From: Haliscomenobacter hydrossis DSM 1100
GTDB lineage: Bacteria; Bacteroidota; Bacteroidia; Chitinophagales; Saprospiraceae
Length of the DNA: 64,000 nucleotides
Direction: 5' to 3'
Assembly: GCF_000212735.1 (NCBI RefSeq)
Contig: NC_015510.1
Coordinates: forward strand, 2,046,001-2,110,000
Position 1 is the stretch's first letter. Each line of letters opens with the position of its first letter. Position numbers and translations under genes: made by a program. The notes beneath the pieces are model-generated. The model did not search any database. It was not told the origin of the DNA and saw only the letters and a program-made list of their open reading frames with translations. This document shows positions 8,351 through 16,089 of the stretch, one piece after another.

Positions 8351-8656
8351 ATGCTCTACATCACCCAACTGATTTACCTAAAACCAGGCCAGGAAGCCAT
8401 TTTTGACGAATTTGAGGCGGTGGCCATCCCGGGCATTGCGCGTTACAATGGCCGCATGCTATTTCGGCTTCGGCCAGGTAGCGCCGCAGATTTTATCGAA
8501 AATCAGATCGAACAACCCTACGAAATTCATCTGGTGGAGTTTGCTTCCGATCTGGATTTTCAAAACTTCATGCAGGATGAAGAACGCAAGCGATTTTTGC
8601 ACCTTAAGGAGCAATCGATTCAATCTGTCGTATTGATTAAGGGTACAAAGTTGTAA
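8351..8656 (+). CDS. DUF1330-like dimeric alpha/beta-barrel protein
   Basis: A 101-residue cytoplasmic protein beginning MLYITQLIYLKPGQEAIFDE, followed by E-x-x-A-I-P-G-I-A-R-Y-N-G-R and a later S-D-L-D-F-Q-N-F-M. Its length and strand order fit the DUF1330/EthD-type ferredoxin-like barrel. No catalytic residue can be assigned. It lies between the tandem-repeat hairpin and the receptor gene, probably with its own transcript. Confidence 0.6.
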   Translation: MLYITQLIYLKPGQEAIFDEFEAVAIPGIARYNGRMLFRLRPGSAADFIENQIEQPYEIHLVEFASDLDFQNFMQDEERKRFLHLKEQSIQSVVLIKGTKL

Positions 8657-8667
8657 ACAAAGTCTCC

Positions 8668-8675
8668 TATCTTTG
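8668..8675 (+). promoter_or_regulatory. candidate -7 element TATCTTTG upstream of the TonB receptor gene
   Basis: TATCTTTG is an exact match to TAnnTTTG, 33 bp before the ATG at 8708. A TTG at 8651-8653 is only 14 bp away, shorter than the usual spacing of about 19-21. Confidence 0.45.
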
Positions 8676-8707
8676 TTTAGCCTACATCAACTTCAATCGA
8701 TACGACC

Positions 8708-10765
8708 ATGCGTTGCACCCTCTTCCTCCTTTTTGTAACCCTACAGTTCAGCCTTTTTGCGCAGGATAAACCTACCGAGGATACCCTCCGTATCATCGAC
8801 ATTGCCCCAGTAACCGTCAGTGCCTCGCGCTTTGAGGCCAAAAACAATCGTTTGCCTTTTGCCATCAGCATTTTGAACAAAAATCAGATCCAAAGGGCGC
8901 AGGCGCAACTTTCGCTCAACGAATCACTGGTGGCACTCCCCGGGGTTTTTACCCTCAATCCCGACAACTTTTCTCAAGATTTGCGGATTTCCATCCGGGG
9001 TTTTGGTGCACGTGCGGCATTCGGCATTCGGGGCATCCGCCTTTTTGTGGATGGGCTACCGGAATCCACTCCCGATGGTCAAGCTGACGTAGACAACGTG
9101 GATGCCGGCGCTTTACAGCGTCTGGAGCTTTTGCGCGGTGCCTCGGCGGGCTTGTACGGCAATGCTTCTGGTGGGGTGCTCAATTTGAGTACCGAAGAGC
9201 CCAGCAAACAAAGTTTTGTGGAAACCCAGGCTTTAGCAGGCAGTTTTGGGTTTCAACGCTATCAGGTCAAAACCGGGTTTATGGTGGGCAAATTGGGGGT
9301 TTTTGCCAGTGCTTCGCAAAACCAGCAGGATGGCTTCCGCGCTCAGAGTGCCATGAAACAAACCACCCTGAACCTCAAATTGCGCTACCAACTCAGCGAA
9401 GATGCCAAGCTATCGCTGCTGTTCAACTACGGCAACAGCCCTTACGCGCAAGACCCCGGTGGATTAACGGAGGAACAGGTTATCAGCGATCGTCGGCAAG
9501 CCCGCGCTGCCAACGTACAATTTGACGGGGGTGAAGAAGTAAGCCAGGGGCGGGTTGGATTGGTCTTTGAAAAACAGTTTTCGGCCAAACACCGGCTGAC
9601 AGCACGTGGCTTTGTGACCAGCCGGGACTTCGCCAACCGCCTGGCTTTTTTAGGGGGTGGATGGGTCGAGTTTCAGCGTAATTTTGGTGGATTGGGGGTA
9701 AATTACCTCTACACCAGCGGCCAATACCGCTCGCAGTTGGGCCTGGAATGGAACGACCAACGCGACAATCGCCAGCGTTACAACAATGAGAGTGGGCAAA
9801 GAGGGGCACTGACTTTTGACCAAATCGAACGTTTTCGCAGCGTGGGGGCATTTTGGTTGAACGAATTGACGCTGGGTAAAAAATTGACCCTCACGGCCGC
9901 TACCCGCTTTGATGCCCTCCAGCTGAGTGCTACGGATCAGTTTTTGAGCGATGGCAATCAAAGCGGGGAAAACAATTTTAATCGCTTCAACCCCAGCGTA
10001 GGCGCTGTATTTGTAGCCAGCAAGTGGGCCAATGTATACGCCAACCTGGCCAGCAATTTTGAAACCCCTACCCTCACCGAACTCTCCGCTAATCCCAACA
10101 ACCTCGGCGGATTCAACCCCGATTTGCAACCGCAACGCTCCTTGAATTATGAATTGGGCACAAAACTGTTGGCCAATGACCGCTTGGGGTTTGACCTCGC
10201 TTTGTTTCAAATCAACCTACAAGACGAGCTGGTGCCGTACCAATTGGCCGCAGCCCCTGGACGCACGTTTTTCCGCAACGCCGGCAAATCCAAACGCCGT
10301 GGCGTGGAAGCAGCGCTGAATGTGCGCATTGAAGAAGGATTGTTCCTGACGCTGAATTACACCTTTTCTGATTTTATCTACCAGGAATACGAAGCGAATG
10401 GGGTGGTTTTTACGGGCAACGCCCAACCCGCAGTGCCCAGGCACCACTTCTTCAGCATTTTGCAATGGGCGCACCGCTCCGGCTTTTTTGTGGCCGGACA
10501 AGTACGCAACATCAGCAGTGTCTTTGTCAATGATGCCAATTCGGTCACCAATCCGGGCAATACGCTCTGTTCTGTACGCGCCGGACATACTTTTCAATTG
10601 GGTAAATTTTGGAAAATAGAGCCTTTCGCGGGCATCAATAATATTTTCGGAATAGCCTACACCAACAACATTCTCCTCAATGCGGTGGGCAATCGGTTCT
10701 TTGAACCAGGAGCAGCTCAGGCCACGTATTATGGGGGGCTGAAGCTGAGCTGGCGAAAAAATTGA
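8708..10765 (+). CDS. TonB-dependent outer membrane receptor
   Basis: A 685-residue receptor with signal peptide MRCTLFLLFVTLQFSLFAQ. The plug domain (about 35-160) starts VTVSASRFEAKNNRLPFAIS and carries RISIRGFGARAAFGIRGIRL and L-L-R-G-A-S-A-G-L-Y-G-N-A-S-G-G; the rest is a beta barrel ending GGLKLSWRKN with an aromatic final strand. There is no SusC-type carboxypeptidase-D-like extension and no SusD neighbour, so it resembles the siderophore/metal receptor class (FecA-like). The ligand is unknown. The gene stands alone between a DUF1330-like gene and a DUF4058 gene. Confidence 0.9.
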   Translation: MRCTLFLLFVTLQFSLFAQDKPTEDTLRIIDIAPVTVSASRFEAKNNRLPFAISILNKNQIQRAQAQLSLNESLVALPGVFTLNPDNFSQDLRISIRGFGARAAFGIRGIRLFVDGLPESTPDGQADVDNVDAGALQRLELLRGASAGLYGNASGGVLNLSTEEPSKQSFVETQALAGSFGFQRYQVKTGFMVGKLGVFASASQNQQDGFRAQSAMKQTTLNLKLRYQLSEDAKLSLLFNYGNSPYAQDPGGLTEEQVISDRRQARAANVQFDGGEEVSQGRVGLVFEKQFSAKHRLTARGFVTSRDFANRLAFLGGGWVEFQRNFGGLGVNYLYTSGQYRSQLGLEWNDQRDNRQRYNNESGQRGALTFDQIERFRSVGAFWLNELTLGKKLTLTAATRFDALQLSATDQFLSDGNQSGENNFNRFNPSVGAVFVASKWANVYANLASNFETPTLTELSANPNNLGGFNPDLQPQRSLNYELGTKLLANDRLGFDLALFQINLQDELVPYQLAAAPGRTFFRNAGKSKRRGVEAALNVRIEEGLFLTLNYTFSDFIYQEYEANGVVFTGNAQPAVPRHHFFSILQWAHRSGFFVAGQVRNISSVFVNDANSVTNPGNTLCSVRAGHTFQLGKFWKIEPFAGINNIFGIAYTNNILLNAVGNRFFEPGAAQATYYGGLKLSWRKN

Positions 10766-10829
10766 ACACTTCCGTCATTCCTCAAAATCCCTTAACTTAC
10801 CTCAACTTTTACATTCAAAGTCTGAATAC

Positions 10830-11609
10830 ATGACATCACCATTCCCCGGCATGGATCCTTATTTGGAAGGATATTTGTGGCCTGATGTGCACAATCGGCT
10901 GGCAGCGGTAATTTCGGAATTACTGGCACCACAAATTGCACCCAAATACGTGGCCCGCCTGGAGTTGTACACCGTAGACGATTCTTCACCCGAATCAGAA
11001 ATTGGCATCATGTATCCCGATGTGGAGATACTCAAACGCAACACCCTGCTCAAAGAATCAGACGTCGCTTATGGGGCAGTAAACAGCATCACCGAACCCA
11101 CTGTGGTGATTGCGGCCAACCAAGCCATTCGCCTTAATATTCCAGTCGTAGAGATTCGCGATGTGGCCAAAAATCGCCTGGTTACGGCCATTGAAATCCT
11201 TTATCCTGTGAACAAACGTAAGCCTGGCCTGGATGCCTACCAGGAAAAACGGATGGATCTGCACCGGAGTGGCGTACATTTGCTCGAAATCGATTTGTTG
11301 CGCCGAGGTACACGCCCTTTTTTACACCCGCGCTTGCCTCAAGCAGACTACCTCGCTTTATTGATGCGGGCGGGAACACAAAAAACGGAGGTTTGGGCTT
11401 TTAATCTGCCAGATGCACTGCCAGTTTTACCTGTCCCCTTGGCGCATCCTGACGCTGATGTAAAGCTTAGTTTAAGACAAGCCTTAGATCTCATTTACGA
11501 GCGCAGTCTATACCAATTGTCGATTGATTACCAAAAAGATCCACCTCCACCGGAGTTCAGTGCAGCCGTAAAAACCTGGATGCAAGAAGTGGCTAATAAA
11601 ACTGAGTAA
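10830..11609 (+). CDS. DUF4058 family protein
   Basis: A 259-residue cytoplasmic protein with the family start M-T-S-P-F-P-G-M-D-P-Y-L-E and W-P-D-V-H-N-R-L, then VTAIEILYPVNKRKPG and a mid-section HRSGVHLLEIDLLRRG. The pattern VE/D...E-I-L...L-L-E-I-D-L resembles a PD-(D/E)XK-like core. DUF4058 is best known from cyanobacteria and has no established function. The start is fixed by the conserved MTSPFPGMDPYLE opening. Confidence 0.85.
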   Translation: MTSPFPGMDPYLEGYLWPDVHNRLAAVISELLAPQIAPKYVARLELYTVDDSSPESEIGIMYPDVEILKRNTLLKESDVAYGAVNSITEPTVVIAANQAIRLNIPVVEIRDVAKNRLVTAIEILYPVNKRKPGLDAYQEKRMDLHRSGVHLLEIDLLRRGTRPFLHPRLPQADYLALLMRAGTQKTEVWAFNLPDALPVLPVPLAHPDADVKLSLRQALDLIYERSLYQLSIDYQKDPPPPEFSAAVKTWMQEVANKTE

Positions 11610-11640
11610 CTTACAATTAATCAAAAAAAATTCAATCCTA

Positions 11641-12078
11641 ATGTCAAGCAGGTTTACATTTTTTTTCCTATTTATATTCCTCTTATTGGGCGCTTGTAAT
11701 GCTCAAAAACCCGATGGAACCCCAACGGTAGGCGGAGATAAGGACAAGCACGGCTGTATTGGTTCCGCTGGTTACCAATGGTCGGAATTGCGCGGCGAAT
11801 GCATCCGGCTTTTTGAAGCAGGTATTCGGCTGGATCCACAAGCCAAAGATTTAAACCAAACCACGTCAGCCTTTATCGTCTTCAAATCGATGGACGAAGA
11901 TGCCAAAGCAGAGCTTTTTTTACCCGGCGAGAAAAAAGCCATCATTTTGCCGCGTGTTGGAAAGAATGATGCCGGTACCTGGAAAAACAAAAAGTATACC
12001 CTGAAGCAATGGAGGGGAATGTATTCACTGGAAAATAACCAGAAAAAATTGTTGTATCAAGGGGCTGGCGGTTCGTAA
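11641..12078 (+). CDS. small lipoprotein with HGCIGSAGYxWS motif
   Basis: A 145-residue protein. MSSRFTFFFLFIFLLLGACN is a type II signal peptide with lipobox LGAC, so the mature protein is probably anchored in the membrane. Residues about 37-60 read KHGCIGSAGYQWSELRGECI with two Cys, followed by an all-beta C-terminal region. I believe this motif recurs in Bacteroidota lipoproteins, but I cannot name a family. It is 31 bp downstream of the DUF4058 gene and ends just before a perfect palindrome. Confidence 0.7.
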   Translation: MSSRFTFFFLFIFLLLGACNAQKPDGTPTVGGDKDKHGCIGSAGYQWSELRGECIRLFEAGIRLDPQAKDLNQTTSAFIVFKSMDEDAKAELFLPGEKKAIILPRVGKNDAGTWKNKKYTLKQWRGMYSLENNQKKLLYQGAGGS

Positions 12079-12105
12079 TGTGTTGGCGTTTTGCATCTCT
12101 ATCAG

Positions 12106-12150
12106 TAGCCCGTATGTAAATTTTCCGGCGGAAAATTTACATACGGGCTA
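12106..12150. terminator. perfect 21-bp palindrome between convergent genes
   Basis: Arms 12106-12126 and 12130-12150 are exactly complementary (TAGCCCGTATGTAAATTTTC plus C) around a 3-base loop GGC. It lies between convergent stops at 12078 and 12167, which fits a bidirectional terminator, although T-tracts are weak. Confidence 0.8.
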
Positions 12151-12166
12151 TGACTTATCTCCTTCC

Positions 12167-13165
12167 TTACATCAAAAGCTTCTTCGCGAATTCCACACAT
12201 TTGGCCACTTCCTTTACCGCATCAGAACCCGCGGGAACGGCGTATTCCAATTCTACGGTAGCCGGGAATTTGTACTTTTTGGTTTTCATCAAGGTCAAAA
12301 TTTCCTTAATTGGCGTATCCCCTTTGCCCCATTCCAGGTTGCCCGCGCCATTGGCCGGGGTAGTGCGGTCTTTCATGTGCATGCTGGTGATGCGGTCGTG
12401 TTTGGCTTCGATCAGCGCCAGTAAAGACTCTTTGGTGTTTTTTCCCCCTGCCGCAATGTAGTGTCCACAATCCAGGTTGAGTGAATTGTAAGGAGATTGC
12501 GCCAGCGCCTCATCCCAAAGCACATCGGTAGCCTGGGTATGGGCGTGGTAGCCGATGTACACCTTGTGTTTGGCTCCCAGGTCGCCCAATCTTTTGGTTT
12601 GCGCGCCATCCGTTGGCATTTCCAGAGTAACTGACTTCGCACCCAATGCTTTGGCTGCACGCAAGCCGTATTCTACCTCGGCATCGGAGTTGTTGGGGCC
12701 AAAAGCGTTGGGTTTATAGGCGTAAATCTTTACGCCAGCTGCATTGAACTTCTTGCGGATTTCTTTGAATTTGTCCATCGAAACGGTAGCACGCCATTCG
12801 GCTACTTGTTTGTTGTACGCTGCGATTTGCGCCCTTTGCTCATCGGTCAGTTGTGGGCGTTGTCCACCAGCAGGAGGAGGTCCCATACGGATCGGGTTCG
12901 GGTTTTTGGGTTTCCCGGCGTATTCCTCGGTAGGATCACCCATCAGTTCAATGGCGCTGATGTTACTTTCAATGCAAAATTGCAGCAACTTATCCACATC
13001 GTGGGGCATGCTGCGGAAAGAGTAAGTAATGGCACCGATTTGTACTCCAGCAAATTTGGAATTGGGCTTACTCAGCATCCAATTCATGGCCGGATTGATG
13101 GTATAGCCAAGGAGCGCCAGGAGGCTTATGGCGAAAAAACTACGCCCTGAAAATGCGTTTTTCAT
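12167..13165 (-). CDS. exported sugar phosphate isomerase/epimerase-like TIM barrel
   Basis: A 332-residue protein with an N-terminal hydrophobic leader (GRSFFAISLLALLGYTINPA). The xylose-isomerase-like barrel follows: GAITYSFRSMPHDVDKLLQF, I-S-A-I-E-L-M-G-D, metal-ligand candidates in S-V-T-L-E-M-P, I-G-Y-H-A-H, S-L-N-L-D-C-G-H-Y and A-T-V-E-L-E-Y. A Pro/Gln-rich insertion (about residues 82-115) interrupts the first third of the barrel. Secreted relatives are frequent in Bacteroidota and Planctomycetes, and act on unknown sugars or inositols. It is monocistronic, with a candidate promoter upstream. Confidence 0.82.
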   Translation of the reverse strand: MKNAFSGRSFFAISLLALLGYTINPAMNWMLSKPNSKFAGVQIGAITYSFRSMPHDVDKLLQFCIESNISAIELMGDPTEEYAGKPKNPNPIRMGPPPAGGQRPQLTDEQRAQIAAYNKQVAEWRATVSMDKFKEIRKKFNAAGVKIYAYKPNAFGPNNSDAEVEYGLRAAKALGAKSVTLEMPTDGAQTKRLGDLGAKHKVYIGYHAHTQATDVLWDEALAQSPYNSLNLDCGHYIAAGGKNTKESLLALIEAKHDRITSMHMKDRTTPANGAGNLEWGKGDTPIKEILTLMKTKKYKFPATVELEYAVPAGSDAVKEVAKCVEFAKKLLM

Positions 13166-13191
13166 TGTTTAACGTTTGATTGCGATTTGAT

Positions 13192-13219
13192 GAAAGATAC
13201 AACCTTAAAAGTCTACAAA
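13192..13219 (-). promoter_or_regulatory. candidate promoter of the TIM-barrel gene
   Basis: On the minus strand TTTG (13216-13219) and TATCTTTC (13192-13199) are 16 bp apart. The -7 box matches TAnnTTTG in seven of eight positions. It lies 27 bp upstream of the ATG. Confidence 0.35.
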
Positions 13220-13360
13220 TCCATGACTATTTTCAAATTTTCTTGCAACTTAGAAAAGATGCAGAAATACAAAAAGTCTTTCCCAATGCGGCTTTTGGTC
13301 TTCCGAATGGCAGGAAATAGGCTCCAAAGGGAATGTTTTAAAAGTAAAACAATCATAAAT

Positions 13361-14611
13361 TCAATACCGAAATGCAGCCTCCATCAAGGCTTGTTCCTGC
13401 CTTGGTATGCCGATTTGAGTAGCCACGTTCCTCCAAGCACTGACCACTTTTTTTACTTGTTCCAGGATATCCTCCATGTCTTTTTGGGTCAATTGGAAGT
13501 AATGCCCGACACTCATGGCCAATTCAAAATCGAGAGCATTGTTGTCCATGTCGATGTTCAGGGCTAACCCGTCTTTGTCGGTGGAGGGATTCAGGTCATA
13601 GGCAGGGCTGAGGTTCCAACCATTTGAAGACAACAAAAAGCCATGATTGCGCAAATGGTCGTCGGCATTAGAAACAGCAATATGAAAGACAATGCGCCGC
13701 CACAATTGCTGCAAATCGGCTTTGATGTTTGCTCCGGAAAAACGGATGAACTCTGCCAGGTCGAGGTAACTTGGGGTATAGGTTTTGAGGGTTTCTTCGT
13801 TGTTTCCGGTCATGGTCATCGCCGAGGCAAAATGGATGCGTTCGCCCTGGATCCGGTCAAATCGTTTGGTTAAAAAGGTATGGTGTTTGCCACTTACTTT
13901 CATGATTCTGGATTCTGCCATAACTATCCCGGCAGCAAGGGCTAGCTTGTAGAGCAGGAATTCCCAGGCGCCTTTGTCAACCTCATCGTGTTGCGAGGGA
14001 AATTTTGCAATCCAGGGATGCCCTTGTTCATCCCGTACATTGGCTTTGGGGCGGGCACCGCCCAGAGATGAGCCGGGAGCAACCAGAATGGCCAGCCATT
14101 TTTTGATGTCCTTGTTGTTCGCATCCGACTCGATGATCTGGGCGGCCTGTTGCAACTCTCGGATCGATGAAATGGGCGGGACTGGGTAATGCGCCGTATT
14201 GCTCAAAAAGGGGCCATCGGGATCTGTTTTGAAGCGCAAGGCTCCCATGCGGCCATCATCCTGTACGCCGAGTAAAAAATCAATGTCGTAGAGTGTCGGG
14301 ATCGGTTTACCTGCTTCTTTGGCCAATTGTGCAGCCCTCCGTTTCATCAGCATCCGCCCCCAGCGGTCGGGCATGGAATCGAGAAAAACGCCGAAGTTTT
14401 CTTTTCCATTGGGGAATTGTGGGCCAGAAAACCAGCCAATGTCAGGATCGAGCACCAATTGTTCTTTTGATTGCACCCAATCCCGTGCATATTCGAAGCC
14501 AAAAGCCTTCTTGCCTTTCGCCTGATGCGCCGAAAGAATACCCAGCATTTTGGGTGTTTTCATCCCCAACCAATGGGCATAGACCCAAATTTCCGTTTTG
14601 TTTGCACTCAT
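13361..14611 (-). CDS. hipA: HipA family serine/threonine kinase toxin
   Basis: A 416-residue toxin kinase. The N-terminal HipA_N region includes GVFLDSMPDRWGRMLMKRR (about 74-92). The kinase core has S-S-L-G-G-A-R-P-K-A (181-190; the Ser is the usual autophosphorylation site of the ATP-binding loop), catalytic N-A-D-D-H-L-R-N-H-G-F (315-325) and metal-binding P-A-Y-D-L-N-P (336-342). All key residues are present, so it is probably active. In E. coli HipA phosphorylates glutamyl-tRNA synthetase and causes persistence; the target here is unknown. Its start overlaps the hipB stop by 4 bp, which indicates translational coupling. Confidence 0.92.
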   Translation of the reverse strand: MSANKTEIWVYAHWLGMKTPKMLGILSAHQAKGKKAFGFEYARDWVQSKEQLVLDPDIGWFSGPQFPNGKENFGVFLDSMPDRWGRMLMKRRAAQLAKEAGKPIPTLYDIDFLLGVQDDGRMGALRFKTDPDGPFLSNTAHYPVPPISSIRELQQAAQIIESDANNKDIKKWLAILVAPGSSLGGARPKANVRDEQGHPWIAKFPSQHDEVDKGAWEFLLYKLALAAGIVMAESRIMKVSGKHHTFLTKRFDRIQGERIHFASAMTMTGNNEETLKTYTPSYLDLAEFIRFSGANIKADLQQLWRRIVFHIAVSNADDHLRNHGFLLSSNGWNLSPAYDLNPSTDKDGLALNIDMDNNALDFELAMSVGHYFQLTQKDMEDILEQVKKVVSAWRNVATQIGIPRQEQALMEAAFRY

Positions 14612-14907
14612 TTCTCTTTGCCCAATAGCTCCAGATCCTGCAGTTTTCTGCCCAGTTCATCGTCCGCAGCCAGTTTTAAAAAATCATCCTGTAGGCCCAA
14701 TACCCGCAGCACATTGAAATAAGCACCCATAGACACCCCTGGGTTCCCTTTTTCCACCTGATAGAGCGTAGCCCGGTTGATGTCGGCTCGTTCCGCAACT
14801 TGAACAGTGGTGAGTTTCCGTCTTTTCCGGGCGAGCTTGATGTTCTCCCCAACTTGCTCGAAGATTTTTTGGTGTTTTGGGAATATTATTTGCTTTTTAC
14901 TTTTCAT
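14608..14907 (-). CDS. hipB: HipB-like HTH antitoxin
   Basis: A 99-residue Xre/Cro HTH protein: VGENIKLARKRRKLTTVQVA, then ERADINRATLYQVEKGNPGV forms the helix-turn-helix (about residues 19-68). The C-terminal tail is helical. It precedes and overlaps hipA by 4 bp, the normal order. HipB binds HipA and represses the operon. The promoter region contains an ATGTTG...CAACAT inverted repeat that spans the -33 and the start-proximal region and is the likely operator. Confidence 0.9.
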   Translation of the reverse strand: MKSKKQIIFPKHQKIFEQVGENIKLARKRRKLTTVQVAERADINRATLYQVEKGNPGVSMGAYFNVLRVLGLQDDFLKLAADDELGRKLQDLELLGKEK

Positions 14908-14909
14908 AA

Positions 14910-14960
14910 ATGTTGTTTATTATTAGCAAATTTAATCTTTTTACATAAAAAAAGCAACAT
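14910..14960 (-). promoter_or_regulatory. hipBA promoter flanked by an inverted-repeat operator
   Basis: On the minus strand TTG (14955-14957) and TAAATTTG (14927-14934) are separated by 20 bp, a textbook Bacteroidota promoter. ATGTTG (reading 14960-14955) contains the -33 TTG, and its complement CAACAT (14915-14910) lies just before the hipB ATG. HipB binding to both half-sites would cover the promoter. Confidence 0.65.
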
Positions 14961-15040
14961 GTTTTGATAATTGTGAATCTCAATGATTGTTTAGGGGCAA
15001 GGAAATAATGACTGTTGAGCTCCATCTTGGCTAGCCGCTC

Positions 15041-15172
15041 CTACCCCCTTCCATGCCCCTTGGTTACAATATCATACGCCAAACTCAGGCCCAAACCCGT
15101 GCCCTGCCCGGTAGGCTTGGTGGTAAAAAAAGGCTGGAAGATTTTGTCTTTGATGGCTTCAGGGATGTCTAA
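15041..15172 (-). pseudogene. histidine kinase C-terminal remnant (HATPase G-box)
   Basis: An unbroken frame of about 43 codons reads [20 protein letters not shown], then [20 protein letters not shown] and a stop two codons later. This is the G1/F/G2 box region of a histidine kinase ATPase domain. The rest of the domain, the HisKA region and any start codon are missing, and the end is cut before the last strand. It is a decayed fragment, directly downstream of the small lipoprotein gene. Confidence 0.8.
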
Positions 15173-15176
15173 CCCT

Positions 15177-15398
15177 TTACTTCACCGCAGCCATCTGCAC
15201 CACCTGCTTCTGCCCACAATACGCACAACAAGTAGCCTCCGCATCATAAACATGCTCCTCAAAAAACACCGTACGTTCCTGGCACACCACCGGACAATCC
15301 TTCAAATGCACGATACCATTGAAATTGTGGTCAACATCATTCCATTGATGCAGGATTGGCGTTTTATGAGTTCCACAGCTTTGTATGCCGATGAGCAA
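15177..15398 (-). CDS. short lipoprotein-like protein with CxYC motif, start unclear
   Basis: The shortest plausible frame uses TTG at 15398 and gives 73 residues. The codons just upstream read K-F-I-L-V-L, so the full hydrophobic leader would be [14 protein letters not shown] with a lipobox-like end, but no ATG/GTG lies before an in-frame TGA inside the DJ-1 gene end. The 5' end may therefore be lost. The body [15 protein letters not shown] then T-C-C-A-Y-C-G-Q closely matches the lipoprotein at 17476-17781. The Cys pair may bind metal. The role is unknown. Confidence 0.55.
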   Translation of the reverse strand: MLIGIQSCGTHKTPILHQWNDVDHNFNGIVHLKDCPVVCQERTVFFEEHVYDAEATCCAYCGQKQVVQMAAVK

Positions 15399-15411
15399 AA
15401 CAAGGATAAAC

Positions 15412-15972
15412 TTAGCCCTTCAAACATTCAAACACCAAGCGATAAAAATCAGGGTGCGATTGCCAGGTTTGCCCGGTCACATAGCGGCCATCTTGTACCG
15501 CTTCAGATTTGCCCACGAAGGTGCCGCCGCAGGATTCCACTTCAAAGCGGACGTTCTCGTAACAGGTCAGGGTTTTGCCTTTCACCAAACCCGCTGCAGT
15601 CAAAATCTGGATGCCGTGACAGATGGAAAAAATGAATTTTTCGTCGCGGTCGAATTCGCGTACAATGTCGATCACTTTGGCATCGTGGCGCAAAAACTCC
15701 GGTGCCCGGCCACCGAGGAGCAATACGGCCAGATAATCCTGGGTATTGACCTCGGAAAAGGCAATATCGGATTCAACCAGATAGCCGGGTTTTTCGATGT
15801 AGGTATCCCAGCCTGGCTCAAAATCATGGATGACCAAATTCATGCGCTTTTTGCTGGGCGCTGCAATAACCGACTGATAGCCAGCTTCTTCAAAGCGGTG
15901 TTTGGCATACAGGCATTCGTAACTTTCGCCGGCATCTCCGGTGATGATGAGGATTTTTGCTTTGGTGGACAT
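15412..15972 (-). CDS. DJ-1/PfpI family protein
   Basis: A 186-residue cytoplasmic protein of the class I glutamine amidotransferase-like fold. The nucleophile elbow is F-S-I-C-H-G-I-Q-I-L, with Cys118 followed by His119; Glu16 in G-E-S-Y-E-C matches the conserved acidic partner. GKTLTCYENVRFEVESCGGT is the usual strand after the elbow. Family members are glyoxalases, amidases, chaperones or proteases; sequence alone does not decide. The lipoprotein-like frame starts about 13 bp after its stop. Confidence 0.88.
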   Translation of the reverse strand: MSTKAKILIITGDAGESYECLYAKHRFEEAGYQSVIAAPSKKRMNLVIHDFEPGWDTYIEKPGYLVESDIAFSEVNTQDYLAVLLLGGRAPEFLRHDAKVIDIVREFDRDEKFIFSICHGIQILTAAGLVKGKTLTCYENVRFEVESCGGTFVGKSEAVQDGRYVTGQTWQSHPDFYRLVFECLKG

Positions 15973-16089
15973 AATGTCGTTGTTTGTTTATTTATTTTCC
16001 GTCCCTTAAAGTTACTTCACCCTTCCATACTTTCGCAACAACTCCATTACTTTCTGGTGGGGCAAAGCTCATGTGCTAAACCTTTACAA

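Noticed and set aside
8708..10765. The TonB receptor as a SusC of a polysaccharide utilisation locus.
   Set aside because: There is no carboxypeptidase-D-like N-terminal domain, no SusD gene and no glycoside hydrolase next to it.
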